6,341 nt of DNA from an uncultured Lachnospiraceae bacterium (GCA_947628025.1 CANQYH010000187.1:1-6341); one strand, 5' to 3'. Numbered from the stretch's first letter, positions 1 to 5,986 are shown. The notes: generated by a model not told the origin, from the sequence alone. A program made the numbers and translations.

Positions 1-239
1 GAGTTGCGATTATGTGTAAGGCCATGGAAGATATGAGAAATGAATCGTTAAAAGAGGGAATCAAAGAGGGAATCAAAGAGGGAATCAAAAGAGGGATGAA
101 AGAGGGACTCAAAGAGGGAATGAAAACGACCGCAGCGCGCATGCTGGAAGCAGGAAAATACGCCGTTGATGAGATCTCAGCGATCACAGGTCTCTCCCAG
201 GATGAGATCATGGAATTGGAGGTTTCGCAGCATACCTGA
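1..239 (+). CDS. Rpn-family recombination-promoting nuclease/putative transposase, C-terminal end (5' part outside window)
   Basis: The reading frame is open from the window's first base (VAI before the Met at 12), so this is probably the tail of a longer gene and not a 75-residue protein. The visible part has a short MCKAMEDMRNE segment, six four-residue repeats (KEGI, KEGI, KEGI, KRGM, KEGL, KEGM; 51-122), and then a helical region with MLEAGKY and ITGLSQDEI. This layout is typical of the C-terminus of Rpn/PD-(D/E)XK family transposase-like nucleases; the catalytic domain is not in the window. In characterised Rpn proteins (family knowledge) this variable C-terminal region can also be translated separately from an internal start as RpnS, which inhibits the full-length nuclease in an anti-phage system. 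The Met at 12 could be such a start, but its upstream sequence is cut off. I am fairly sure of the family and unsure whether the gene is intact. Confidence 0.72.
   Translation, partial: VAIMCKAMEDMRNESLKEGIKEGIKEGIKRGMKEGLKEGMKTTAARMLEAGKYAVDEISAITGLSQDEIMELEVSQHT
51..122 (+). repeat. 12-bp tandem repeats encoding KEGI-type tetrapeptides (6 units)
   Basis: Six consecutive 12-bp units, consensus AAAGAGGGAATC, encode KEGI/KRGM/KEGL/KEGM. The first three are identical or nearly so and the last three have diverged. The second tail copy has only two units (320-343), so the copies differ by exactly four units (48 bp, 16 residues) and frame is kept. In the Rpn family such four-residue repeats lie in a helix at the dimer interface and vary in number between strains. 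Confidence 0.9.
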
Positions 240-263
240 CGATTTGATATTTCAAGGAAAGCA

Positions 264-269
264 AGGAGG
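264..269 (+). promoter_or_regulatory. Possible ribosome binding site for the second Rpn tail copy
   Basis: AGGAGG lies 11 nt before the ATG at 281. The same bases would encode part of the Rpn segment KESKEGV, so the match may be an accident of coding sequence. It could nevertheless let the 59-residue tail be translated on its own. The spacing is longer than ideal. Confidence 0.4.
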
Positions 270-280
270 GAGTTGCGATT

Positions 281-460
281 ATGTGTAAGGCCATGGAAGA
301 TATGAGAAATGAATCGTTAAAAGAGGGAATCAAAGAGGGAATCAAAACGACCGCAGCGCGCATGCTGGAAGCAGGAAAATACGCTGTTGATGAGATTTCA
401 GCGATCACAGGTCTCTCCCAGGATGAGATCATGGAATTGGAGGTTTCGCAGCGTACCTGA
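281..460 (+). CDS. Duplicated Rpn C-terminal tail, 59 residues; free-standing RpnS-like protein or gene remnant
   Basis: The ATG at 281 opens 59 codons ending in TGA at 458-460. The product matches the preceding Rpn tail almost residue for residue: MCKAMEDMRNESL, two KEGI units instead of six, KTTAARMLEAGKYAVDEI, and ITGLSQDEIMELEV near the end. There is no nuclease domain; an in-frame TGA at 245 separates it from anything upstream. Possible readings are a pseudogene-like leftover of a tandem duplication, or a small antitoxin-like protein, since Rpn C-terminal domains made separately (RpnS) block the full-length enzyme. The AGGAGG at 264-269 and the mostly silent differences between copies allow the second reading but do not prove it. 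No promoter of its own is evident; it would be read from the upstream gene. Confidence 0.5.
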   Translation: MCKAMEDMRNESLKEGIKEGIKTTAARMLEAGKYAVDEISAITGLSQDEIMELEVSQRT

Positions 461-464
461 CGAT

Positions 465-702
465 GCGGAAATTTCGGGGATTATTATGACACGGATCTGC
501 GATGGGCCTGCCGCACGGCGGACCTGTCTTTTCCATTTTGCTAATGGGTCAGCGGCGTTGGCAGAATGTCCTGTGCTGTAAAAATTTATTTCTTACTTAC
601 GGCAGGTACCGGTGGGAGATGCAAACTCCTGAATCAAACTTACGGATAGATTTCCTCTGGAAAAATGCTGCCCGGCAGGAGATCTTGCCTGCAAAAATCA
701 TC
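465..702. other. Intergenic stretch with no convincing gene
   Basis: No open frame here has a ribosome binding site or a recognisable product. There are small inverted repeats: CCGC/GCGG (511-514/518-521) followed by a weakly T-rich stretch, GGAG/CTCC (615-618/626-629) and GCAGG/CCTGC (675-679/688-692). The first could weakly terminate the Rpn transcript, but its stem is too short to call. The stretch ends at the leuA promoter. Confidence 0.55.
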
Positions 703-731
703 TTGCCATATAAAAATAACTATGTTATAAT
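703..731 (+). promoter_or_regulatory. Sigma-A promoter for leuA (long leader)
   Basis: TTGCCA (703-708; five of six matches to TTGACA), a 17-bp spacer, and a perfect TATAAT (726-731). TG at 723-724 adds an extended -10. Transcription would start near 738, giving leuA an untranslated leader of about 380 nt. This is the best promoter match between the Rpn remnant and leuA. Confidence 0.75.
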
Positions 732-937
732 TGGAAAACGCTGTGAAAAGGCGGATCGGCAGAAAATATTGTAAAACCGTCTCAGATCCGGCGAGTGAAT
801 GAAGAGAAAGAAAAGGGATGATGAAAGATGGGGCTGGCCCGGTGAAAAAAGCCAAGCTGAATATTATCAGGAAATATAGCGTGATCTACCGACTGTGCGG
901 CTTGCGGTGCGCGTTGTAAGAGAATGTAAGAATATAA

Positions 938-1095
938 CGATAGGGTTCTGTGCCGGAAGATATGTGCGGCCGAGGTCAAGGGCGGACGTCAGTACCTCGG
1001 ATAAGACGGCCGGTTGCGGACAGACCCAATCAAATCGAGAGCCGAATAGACCAGTGATGTTTTGCGGGCCGGACGAAAAGCGCCCAGGCATCCGC
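938..1095 (+). ncRNA. Candidate structured regulatory RNA in the leuA leader
   Basis: Several complementary segments nest. CGAT (938-941) pairs with ATCG (1034-1037). GGGT and CTGT (943-946, 948-951, one bulged T) pair with ACAGACCC (1020-1027). GCCGG (952-956) pairs with CCGGT (1010-1014) with one G-U. A perfect 7-bp stem CCGAGGT/ACCTCGG (970-976/994-1000) caps the rod. A second hairpin GCGGG/TCCGC (1064-1068/1091-1095) sits just before the ribosome binding site. The pieces TAGGGTTC (941-948) and GAAAAGCGCCCAGGCA (1075-1090) resemble conserved parts of the ykkC riboswitch superfamily, whose ppGpp class often precedes branched-chain amino acid genes. However, the ykkC middle motif and P1 pairing are not clear, so the class is only a guess. 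Hand-found pairings, no covariation. Confidence 0.33.
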
Positions 1096-1104
1096 ACCAA
1101 AATC

Positions 1105-1110
1105 AGGAGG
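1105..1110 (+). promoter_or_regulatory. leuA: Ribosome binding site of leuA
   Basis: AGGAGG, with 7 nt to the ATG at 1118. It fixes the start codon and lies 9 nt after the 3' hairpin of the candidate structured leader, so folding there could control access to it. Confidence 0.85.
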
Positions 1111-1117
1111 AAAGATC

Positions 1118-2788
1118 ATGTTAAATTATAAGAGATATAAACACGTACCCGCAGTCGATTATCCGGAGCGCCAGTGGCCGAACCGGATCATAGAGAAAGC
1201 GCCGGTCTGGTGCAGCGTGGACCTGCGCGACGGCAACCAGGCTCTGATCGAGCCCATGGTCGTCGAGGAAAAAGTAGAATTTTTTAATATGCTGGTGAAG
1301 CTGGGCTTTAAAGAGATCGAGGTCGGTTTCCCGGCCGCGTCCCAGATTGAGTTTGATTTCCTGCGCCAGCTGGTGGAGCGGAAGCTGATCCCCGACGACG
1401 TGCGGATCCAGGTGCTGGTCCAGTGCCGCGAGCATCTGCTGAAGCGCACGTTTGAAGCGATCGAGGGCGTGAAGAAAGTCATTTTCCACATTTACAATTC
1501 CACGTCCACATTGCAACGCGACGTAGTGTTCCATAAAAATAAAGAAGAGATCAAAAAGATCGCTACTGACGCGACGGAGATGGTGCGTAAGTACGCCGAG
1601 CATTACGACGGGGACCTGCTTTTAGAGTATTCTCCGGAGAGCTTCACCGGTACTGAGCTGGACTATGCGCTTGAGGTCTGCGAAGCGGTCATGGACACCT
1701 GGGGCATGGCGACGCCGGAGCGGCCCATTATCTTCAATCTGCCGTCCACCGTCGAGATGACCACGCCGAACGTCTATGCGGACCAGATCGAATGGATGAG
1801 CACCCATTTCAAGAATCGCGAGAGCATTGTTTTAAGCCTTCATCCCCACAATGACCGGGGCACCGGCGTGGCGGCGACGGAGCTGGCTCTGATGGCCGGG
1901 GCGGACCGTGTCGAGGGGACGCTTTTCGGCAACGGCGAGCGCACCGGCAATGTGGATATCCTGACGCTGGCCTACAATATGTTCTCTCAGGGCATCGACC
2001 CGAAGCTGAATCTCGAAGACGTGCGCGCGATCGCGGAGGTTTACGAGCGCTGCACGAAGATGGAGATTGATCCGCGGCATCCTTATGCAGGCAAGCTGGT
2101 CTTCACCGCGTTCTCCGGTTCTCACCAGGACGCGATCAACAAGGGGATGCAGGCCCTCAAGGAGCGGCAGGGCGAATACTGGGAGGTCCCCTATCTGCCC
2201 ATCGATCCCTCCGATATCGGCCGTGTCTATGAGCCCATCGTTCGGATCAACAGCCAGTCCGGCAAGGGCGGTGTAGCGTTCGTTATGGATACGTTCTACG
2301 GCTTCAAGCTGCCGAAAGGGATGCACAAAGAATTTGCCGACGTGATCCAGAAGATTTCCGAGAAGCAGGGCGAAGTGGCGCCGGAGCAGATCATGGAGGA
2401 ATTCCGCAGCCATTACACAGAGCGCAAGGAGCCTATCCATTTCCGGAAGTGCCGGATCCACGATACCGAGCTGGAGGACGGCAGCTTCGCGACGCTGGTC
2501 ACGGTGACGTATACGAACAACGGCATTGAGAAAGTCTTTGAGGGCGTGGGCAACGGCCCCATCGACGCGATGAAAGCAGGACTTGAGAAAGAGCTGGGTA
2601 TCGAGATCCGTATCCTGGATTACAACGAGCATGCCTTGACCTCCGGTTCCGGAGCGCAGGCGGCCTCCTATATTCACATGATGGATGTGAAGACCGGCCG
2701 GGCGACCTACGGCGTCGGCATCAGCTCCAACATCACGCGCGCCTCGTTCCGCGGCATTTTCAGCGCGGTGAACCGGTTGTTCTATTAA
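1118..2788 (+). CDS. leuA: 2-isopropylmalate synthase, long (type 2) form
   Basis: It condenses acetyl-CoA with 2-oxoisovalerate to 2-isopropylmalate, the first committed step of leucine synthesis in the cytoplasm. The 556-residue protein has the HMGL-like TIM barrel at about 28-300. SVDLRDGNQ (33-41) supplies Arg37 and the metal ligand Asp38, HPHNDRGTG (242-250) the ligands His242 and His244, and GNGERTGNVD (271-280) Asn278. These fall at a constant offset from the known Mycobacterium tuberculosis LeuA ligands. HQDA (336-339) is the conserved subdomain His. The C-terminal leucine-sensing domain runs from about 440, with GNGPIDA (478-484) and the Gly/Ala-rich loop at 505-517, so feedback inhibition by leucine is expected. 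The length and motifs place it in the actinobacterial/fungal-type branch, also found in Clostridia. The AGGAGG at 1105 fixes the start. No other leu gene follows; a terminator comes 13 bp after the stop, so it is a single-gene unit with a long leader. Confidence 0.97.
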   Translation: MLNYKRYKHVPAVDYPERQWPNRIIEKAPVWCSVDLRDGNQALIEPMVVEEKVEFFNMLVKLGFKEIEVGFPAASQIEFDFLRQLVERKLIPDDVRIQVLVQCREHLLKRTFEAIEGVKKVIFHIYNSTSTLQRDVVFHKNKEEIKKIATDATEMVRKYAEHYDGDLLLEYSPESFTGTELDYALEVCEAVMDTWGMATPERPIIFNLPSTVEMTTPNVYADQIEWMSTHFKNRESIVLSLHPHNDRGTGVAATELALMAGADRVEGTLFGNGERTGNVDILTLAYNMFSQGIDPKLNLEDVRAIAEVYERCTKMEIDPRHPYAGKLVFTAFSGSHQDAINKGMQALKERQGEYWEVPYLPIDPSDIGRVYEPIVRINSQSGKGGVAFVMDTFYGFKLPKGMHKEFADVIQKISEKQGEVAPEQIMEEFRSHYTERKEPIHFRKCRIHDTELEDGSFATLVTVTYTNNGIEKVFEGVGNGPIDAMKAGLEKELGIEIRILDYNEHALTSGSGAQAASYIHMMDVKTGRATYGVGISSNITRASFRGIFSAVNRLFY

Positions 2789-2801
2789 ACCAAAATAAAA
2801 G

Positions 2802-2840
2802 AAAAGCGTCTGTTCCGGATCGCCGGAGCGGACGCTTTTT
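2802..2840. terminator. Bidirectional intrinsic terminator between convergent genes
   Basis: The stem is 17 bp without a break (2802-2818 with 2823-2839; two G-U pairs) closed by the tetraloop ATCG. It is followed by T2836-2840 on the plus strand. On the minus strand the A-rich 2792-2805 gives the matching U-run. It can end both leuA and the minus-strand wall-binding gene, which stops at 2856. Confidence 0.93.
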
Positions 2841-2855
2841 CATATACTGTTAAGA

Positions 2856-4034
2856 TCATGTCCAATCGGGGTACCAGGGAGATCCGGTCAGGCCAGGCAC
2901 CAGTTCGTCCCCATTTTGCGCGGAAGAACTTGAAGACTGGTTCGACGATGGACTGCCGGGACTGGACGGAGAATTATCCGTGCCGCCGGGAGGAGTCGCC
3001 GCCGTCTGTTCCGAACCCGGCCCTGAACTGGGGGATGGATTCTCGGTGGGAGCCGTCGGACTGGTACTCGGAGACGTGTTATTGTTTCCGCTTGATGCCG
3101 GCCCTGTGGTCGAGACGGAAGTGTCGTTTTCGGCGCTCGGTCCGCCGGTGACGGAGGAATTATCCGAACTGCTCGAATTGCTGGGCGACGGGGTGGAGTT
3201 AGCCACATAGTAGACGCCGTTTGCATCGAAAGAGTAACTGATGCCGTTGATGGTCTTCGTCGTATTGGCTACCATCCTGCCATAATTGTCCGGATCCAGG
3301 TAATAATACTTTCCGTCCAGCACCTGCCACCCGGTCTGCTGATGGCCGGAATTATTGAAATAATACCAGTAACCGTCTACTTTTTTCCACTGTGTGGACA
3401 TAACGCCGCTCGGGTCCATGTAATAGCGGTTGCCGTTAGAATCCGTCAGCCATCCGGTCAGCATCCGGCCGTCCGTGTTCAGATAATAGTAGGAATCGTT
3501 GATCTTCTGCCATCCGGTCATCATGTGAGCGTCAGCAGCGAACAGATACCAGTTGTCATTGATCTGCTTCCATCCGATGGCTACATGGCCGTTGCTGGTG
3601 TCCGCATAGTACCATTTGCCGTCCATCTGCCACCAGCCTTTGGTCATGGCGCCGTCCGGTTTTAAGTACCAGTAATCCGATCCGATCTTCAGCCATCCGG
3701 TCACCATGGTGCCGTCGCTGTAAATGTAGTAAAAATTCCCCTGGTCAGTGATCCATTGGCTGGCGACCATCACACCGCTGTCCAGGAAGAAGTACCAGTG
3801 ATTATTGATCTGCTTCCATCCGGTGCTCATCTGCCCTGTAGACAGATCCATGAAATAATAATCCCCCGTCGTAGTCCGAAGCCAGCCTTTATGTAAAGCG
3901 CCGCTGCTGTTGTAATAAACCCAGTGGCCGCTGCTGTTATCCCATGCCGCCAGAGCGGTGGAGGCTGGCCCCAGGGACATAACGCCTAAAAGTCCGGCTA
4001 AAACCATAGCCTGTACCTGTTTCCGCCGTATCAT
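2856..4034 (-). CDS. Secreted choline-binding/cell-wall-binding repeat protein with Ser/Pro-rich tail
   Basis: A 392-residue exported protein. Residues 1-29 form a signal peptide: RRK, a hydrophobic core, and cleavage likely after TALA. From 31 to about 257 there are 11 repeats of 20-22 residues of the CW_binding_1/choline-binding type (Trp, central WYY/YYF/YYL, Gly-x-Met, then TG before the next Trp), plus a degenerate twelfth at 258-280. Residues 283-392 are rich in Ser, Pro, Thr, Asn and Gly, ending in WYPDWT. No catalytic domain, LPXTG signal or membrane anchor is present, so attachment should be non-covalent through the repeats. In pneumococcus-like systems such repeats bind phosphocholine on teichoic acids; in other Clostridia related repeats bind glycans. 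The neighbouring phosphocholine-activating fusion gene favours choline here. Its partner role (adhesin, scaffold, plug) is unknown. The start is fixed by GAGGAGG 7 nt upstream. Confidence 0.9.
   Translation of the reverse strand: MIRRKQVQAMVLAGLLGVMSLGPASTALAAWDNSSGHWVYYNSSGALHKGWLRTTTGDYYFMDLSTGQMSTGWKQINNHWYFFLDSGVMVASQWITDQGNFYYIYSDGTMVTGWLKIGSDYWYLKPDGAMTKGWWQMDGKWYYADTSNGHVAIGWKQINDNWYLFAADAHMMTGWQKINDSYYYLNTDGRMLTGWLTDSNGNRYYMDPSGVMSTQWKKVDGYWYYFNNSGHQQTGWQVLDGKYYYLDPDNYGRMVANTTKTINGISYSFDANGVYYVANSTPSPSNSSSSDNSSVTGGPSAENDTSVSTTGPASSGNNNTSPSTSPTAPTENPSPSSGPGSEQTAATPPGGTDNSPSSPGSPSSNQSSSSSAQNGDELVPGLTGSPWYPDWT
3192..3944 (-). repeat. Eleven to twelve cell-wall/choline-binding repeats (protein level)
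   Basis: Repeat starts by residue: 31, 51, 73, 93, 114, 134, 155, 175, 195, 216, 236 and a weak one at 258. Near-consensus units include WQKINDSYYYLNTDGRMLTG (175-194) and WKKVDGYWYYFNNSGHQQTG (216-235). The phrase WKQIN recurs at 73 and 155. Spacing is regular, as in a beta-hairpin solenoid, where adjacent repeats share aromatic choline pockets. Confidence 0.9.
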
Positions 4035-4041
4035 ACCGTGT

Positions 4042-4047
4042 CCTCCT
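4042..4047 (-). promoter_or_regulatory. Ribosome binding site of the wall-binding protein gene
   Basis: On the minus strand AGGAGG (within GAGGAGG, 4042-4048) lies 7 nt before the ATG at 4034. It is a strong match and settles the start. Confidence 0.85.
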
Positions 4048-4081
4048 CATCCATTCCGTGAGACAAATGCTCAGTATTGTA

Positions 4082-4090
4082 AGTATAACA
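4082..4090 (-). promoter_or_regulatory. Probable extended -10 promoter for the wall-binding protein gene
   Basis: On the minus strand TGTTATACT: TATACT at 4087-4082 with a TG one base upstream. No good -35 is seen at 16-18 bp. It lies in the 94-bp gap after the fusion gene, so the wall protein may have its own start near 4075 and also receive read-through. The gap shows only an A/T-rich run (4121-4130), not a GC-stem terminator. Confidence 0.5.
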
Positions 4091-4128
4091 TAAAAATCCG
4101 TTGAGATACAGAGGTAATCCAAAAAAAT

Positions 4129-5982
4129 TTATGAACTTTTTAGTAAGATTTTCCGATAAAACCGTTTTGCGTACCGGTACATGATGATCGAGTATTCCCC
4201 GAACTCCTGTCCGAGGTAATGTTTGTACACGGTCCATAGGCTCCAGAGGAATCCCCCCAGGGCCACATATGAGTAGATCACGGTTTCTTCTTCCTCTGTG
4301 GGACGCCGCTCCAGGTACCATTGGATCAACTGGTCCACCTGATCGTCATTATAATAGGAATAGATCGCGCACATGGCGACGTCGATCAATGGGTCGCACA
4401 TGCCGGCGTATTCCAGATCGATCAGTTTCAGCTGCCCGTCCGGCAGGAACAGGAAATTATCGGCCACGCTGTCGACGTGAGCCAGGACTTTCGGACGGTT
4501 CAGACGGTCCAGGCCGTCCATCAGCTCCGTCATGTGGGCCTTGACTTCCCGATAATCCTCAAAAGGAATTTCTCCGTAATTGAGGCAAAGTTTTTCATAG
4601 AAGCCAATGCGTTCCCGGATATCAAATTCATGCCCGACGGTCACCCCGGAATGGTGCAGCTGTTTCAGCAGCTTCATGCACGTCCGCATATCCGATTCGC
4701 TGGAAGCGTCCGCATTCCGCGCACCCTCGTAATATTCCGCGATCTTGTAGCCGGTCTCGCTGTCAAAGTAGATCACATGCTCGGAGATACCCAGCGGCTG
4801 CACCGCTTTAAACGCATCCGCCTCCTGGCGGCGGTTGATCAAAAGCCCGGTGCCGGGACCTGGAACGCGGCAGATATAGGGCCTGCCCTGTACTTCAAAA
4901 AGAAATGACTGGTTGGTCATGCCCGCTTTCACGCAGCGGATCTCGTGGATCTCCGATTCCGGGATCTGAAATACCCTGGCGATCAGTTCCAGCGCCTCGT
5001 TGTCCGAATGTTCCCGGTACCGCCGGTCGAATCGCCGCAGCTCCTCCAGATTCTCAAATTCGTAGACCATGTCGTCCGGTTGTTTATTGATATAAAGCTC
5101 CGGCGGCTCCCGGCGCAGGAGCGTCTGCAGTTTGGCGTCTCCGGCGGCGCTTTCCGGAAAATCCCGCAGCCGGTTTTCAGCGGTTCCGTTCAGCATTTCC
5201 AGATATACGTGTTCCCAATAAAACTGCTCCGTTCCCGGCGTATGGTAATAGGCTTCCAGCACCGGCAGGAAATCCGACAAAAACGAAGAGGACAAAAACA
5301 CCGAGCCGTACATGACCCATGCGTCCCGGCCGCCGCTTTTTACGCTCAGCACCTTTCCTTTCTTATTTAAAGAGAAACACCATTCGGAGGTTTCCCCCTC
5401 TTTATACACAGCGCTGTACCAGGAATCGCACTCGTAGGTATGGTACAGATTTTCCCGCATCCAGTTATCGGAAGAAAGGAGGTACATATTTTTCCCCTGC
5501 ATTTCGTTTCGCGCGTAATAAACGGACGCCAGGTTATTTTTGGACAGATACTCCGGGTTATAGATCAGTTTCACGCCGTATTGATCGATCAGGTACTCAA
5601 ATTTTTCTTTTAAATATCCGACGACGATGATAATATTATGAATGTCCGCCTCATGGAGCTGGCGGATCTGCCGCTCGATCATCCGTTCCCCGAATACTTC
5701 CAGGAGTCCTTTCGGTGTCTCGAATGTCAGCGGCACAAAGCGGGAACCGAATCCGGCCGCCAGGATCACTGCGCCGTCCACCCGATAAGGCTTCATATAC
5801 TCCAGTCCCTGCTCCGTCAGCCGGTAACCGTCCGCTTCGGCGGCGATCAGGCCTTTGTCCATACATTCCCGGACCATCCGGTTCGCCGTCCCCAGCGATA
5901 CCTCCAGCGTCTCCGCCAGTCCGCGCTGGGTGATCTGCGGTTTTTCCAGGATGTTCCTGCACAATAGAAATTCCTTATTCAT
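4129..5982 (-). CDS. HTH-LicC-LicA fusion: winged-helix domain, phosphocholine cytidylyltransferase, choline kinase
   Basis: A 617-residue three-domain protein. Residues 2-65 form a winged helix (QRGLAETLEVSLGTANRMVREC, about 19-40, then a wing and EQGLEY). Residues 69-315 are a LicC-like nucleotidyltransferase: LAAGFGSR (74-81), PKGLLEV (90-96), VGYLKEKF, SSDNW with metal ligand Asp172, and YEFEN (307-311), where pneumococcal LicC has YEIDS. Residues 330-617 are a choline kinase-like fold: GMTNQSF (353-359), HVDSVADN (502-509; catalytic Asp504, Asn509) and LIDLEYAG (520-527; Asp522). Expected cytoplasmic reactions are choline + ATP to phosphocholine, then + CTP to CDP-choline; ethanolamine or another amino alcohol is possible. 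LicC-LicA fusions are known (Treponema licCA); the HTH suggests self-regulation. A TTG at 5997 extends the frame by five codons, but these translate the Shine-Dalgarno sequence, so ATG 5982 is preferred. Confidence 0.88.
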   Translation of the reverse strand: MNKEFLLCRNILEKPQITQRGLAETLEVSLGTANRMVRECMDKGLIAAEADGYRLTEQGLEYMKPYRVDGAVILAAGFGSRFVPLTFETPKGLLEVFGERMIERQIRQLHEADIHNIIIVVGYLKEKFEYLIDQYGVKLIYNPEYLSKNNLASVYYARNEMQGKNMYLLSSDNWMRENLYHTYECDSWYSAVYKEGETSEWCFSLNKKGKVLSVKSGGRDAWVMYGSVFLSSSFLSDFLPVLEAYYHTPGTEQFYWEHVYLEMLNGTAENRLRDFPESAAGDAKLQTLLRREPPELYINKQPDDMVYEFENLEELRRFDRRYREHSDNEALELIARVFQIPESEIHEIRCVKAGMTNQSFLFEVQGRPYICRVPGPGTGLLINRRQEADAFKAVQPLGISEHVIYFDSETGYKIAEYYEGARNADASSESDMRTCMKLLKQLHHSGVTVGHEFDIRERIGFYEKLCLNYGEIPFEDYREVKAHMTELMDGLDRLNRPKVLAHVDSVADNFLFLPDGQLKLIDLEYAGMCDPLIDVAMCAIYSYYNDDQVDQLIQWYLERRPTEEEETVIYSYVALGGFLWSLWTVYKHYLGQEFGEYSIIMYRYAKRFYRKILLKSS

Positions 5983-5986
5983 AGGG

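Larger units (their letters stand above)
1..464 (+). repeat. Tandem partial duplication of the Rpn 3' end
   Basis: Copy 1 (1-243) and copy 2 (270-464) align at an offset of 269 bp until the repeat-number difference. Apart from the four missing 12-bp units I see three substitutions: GCC/GCT and ATC/ATT, both silent, and CAT/CGT (His to Arg near the end). Identity starts at the window's first base and stops just after the stop codons at a shared ACCTGACGAT. Before copy 2, the codons from 248 read YFKESKEGV in frame, apparently more of the Rpn tail, preceded by a TGA (245-247). The two copies are in different frames relative to each other, so this is a duplication by recombination or slippage and not an in-frame extension. 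Confidence 0.9.
738..1117 (+). other. Long 5' leader of leuA
   Basis: This is the region between the predicted transcription start and the leuA start codon. It holds no gene I can support. A 26-codon frame from 799 has no ribosome binding site and no leucine codons, so it does not look like an attenuator leader peptide. I see no T-box core (AGGGTGG..ACCGCG) and no intrinsic terminator. CGGATC/GATCCG (752-757/785-790) is a further 6-bp inverted repeat. The structured part is in the 3' half, described separately. Confidence 0.5.

Noticed and set aside
51..122. Short tandem repeats that could suggest a CRISPR array or minisatellite
   Set aside because: Units are 12 bp with no spacers, in frame, and encode the tetrapeptide repeats of an Rpn tail.
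208..432. Minus-strand open frame of 74 codons
   Set aside because: It is antisense to the two Rpn tail copies, has no ribosome binding site and its product is not recognisable.
511..540. Intrinsic terminator after the Rpn copies
   Set aside because: The stem is only 4 bp with a 3-nt loop and the T-rich stretch is interrupted and displaced.
502..774. Plus-strand open frame of 90 codons before leuA
   Set aside because: No ribosome binding site, odd composition, and the leuA promoter lies inside it.
738..1117. Leucine T-box riboswitch or peptide attenuator
   Set aside because: No AGGGTGG..ACCGCG core, no terminator hairpin with a U-run, and no short frame rich in leucine codons.
1832..2677. 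Minus-strand open frame of 281 codons within leuA
   Set aside because: Shadow of the GC-rich leuA coding frame; leuA matches its family over its full length and this frame has no start signals.
2856..2900. LPXTG-like sortase signal near the wall protein's C-terminus (LVPGLTG)
   Set aside because: The motif does not match LPXTG, and no hydrophobic segment or basic tail follows.
4121..4141. Terminator between the fusion gene and the wall-protein gene
   Set aside because: Only an A/T pairing is possible with no GC stem; read-through remains likely.
4321..4908. Plus-strand open frame of 195 codons within the fusion gene
   Set aside because: Antisense shadow of the choline kinase domain, which carries clear motifs on the minus strand.
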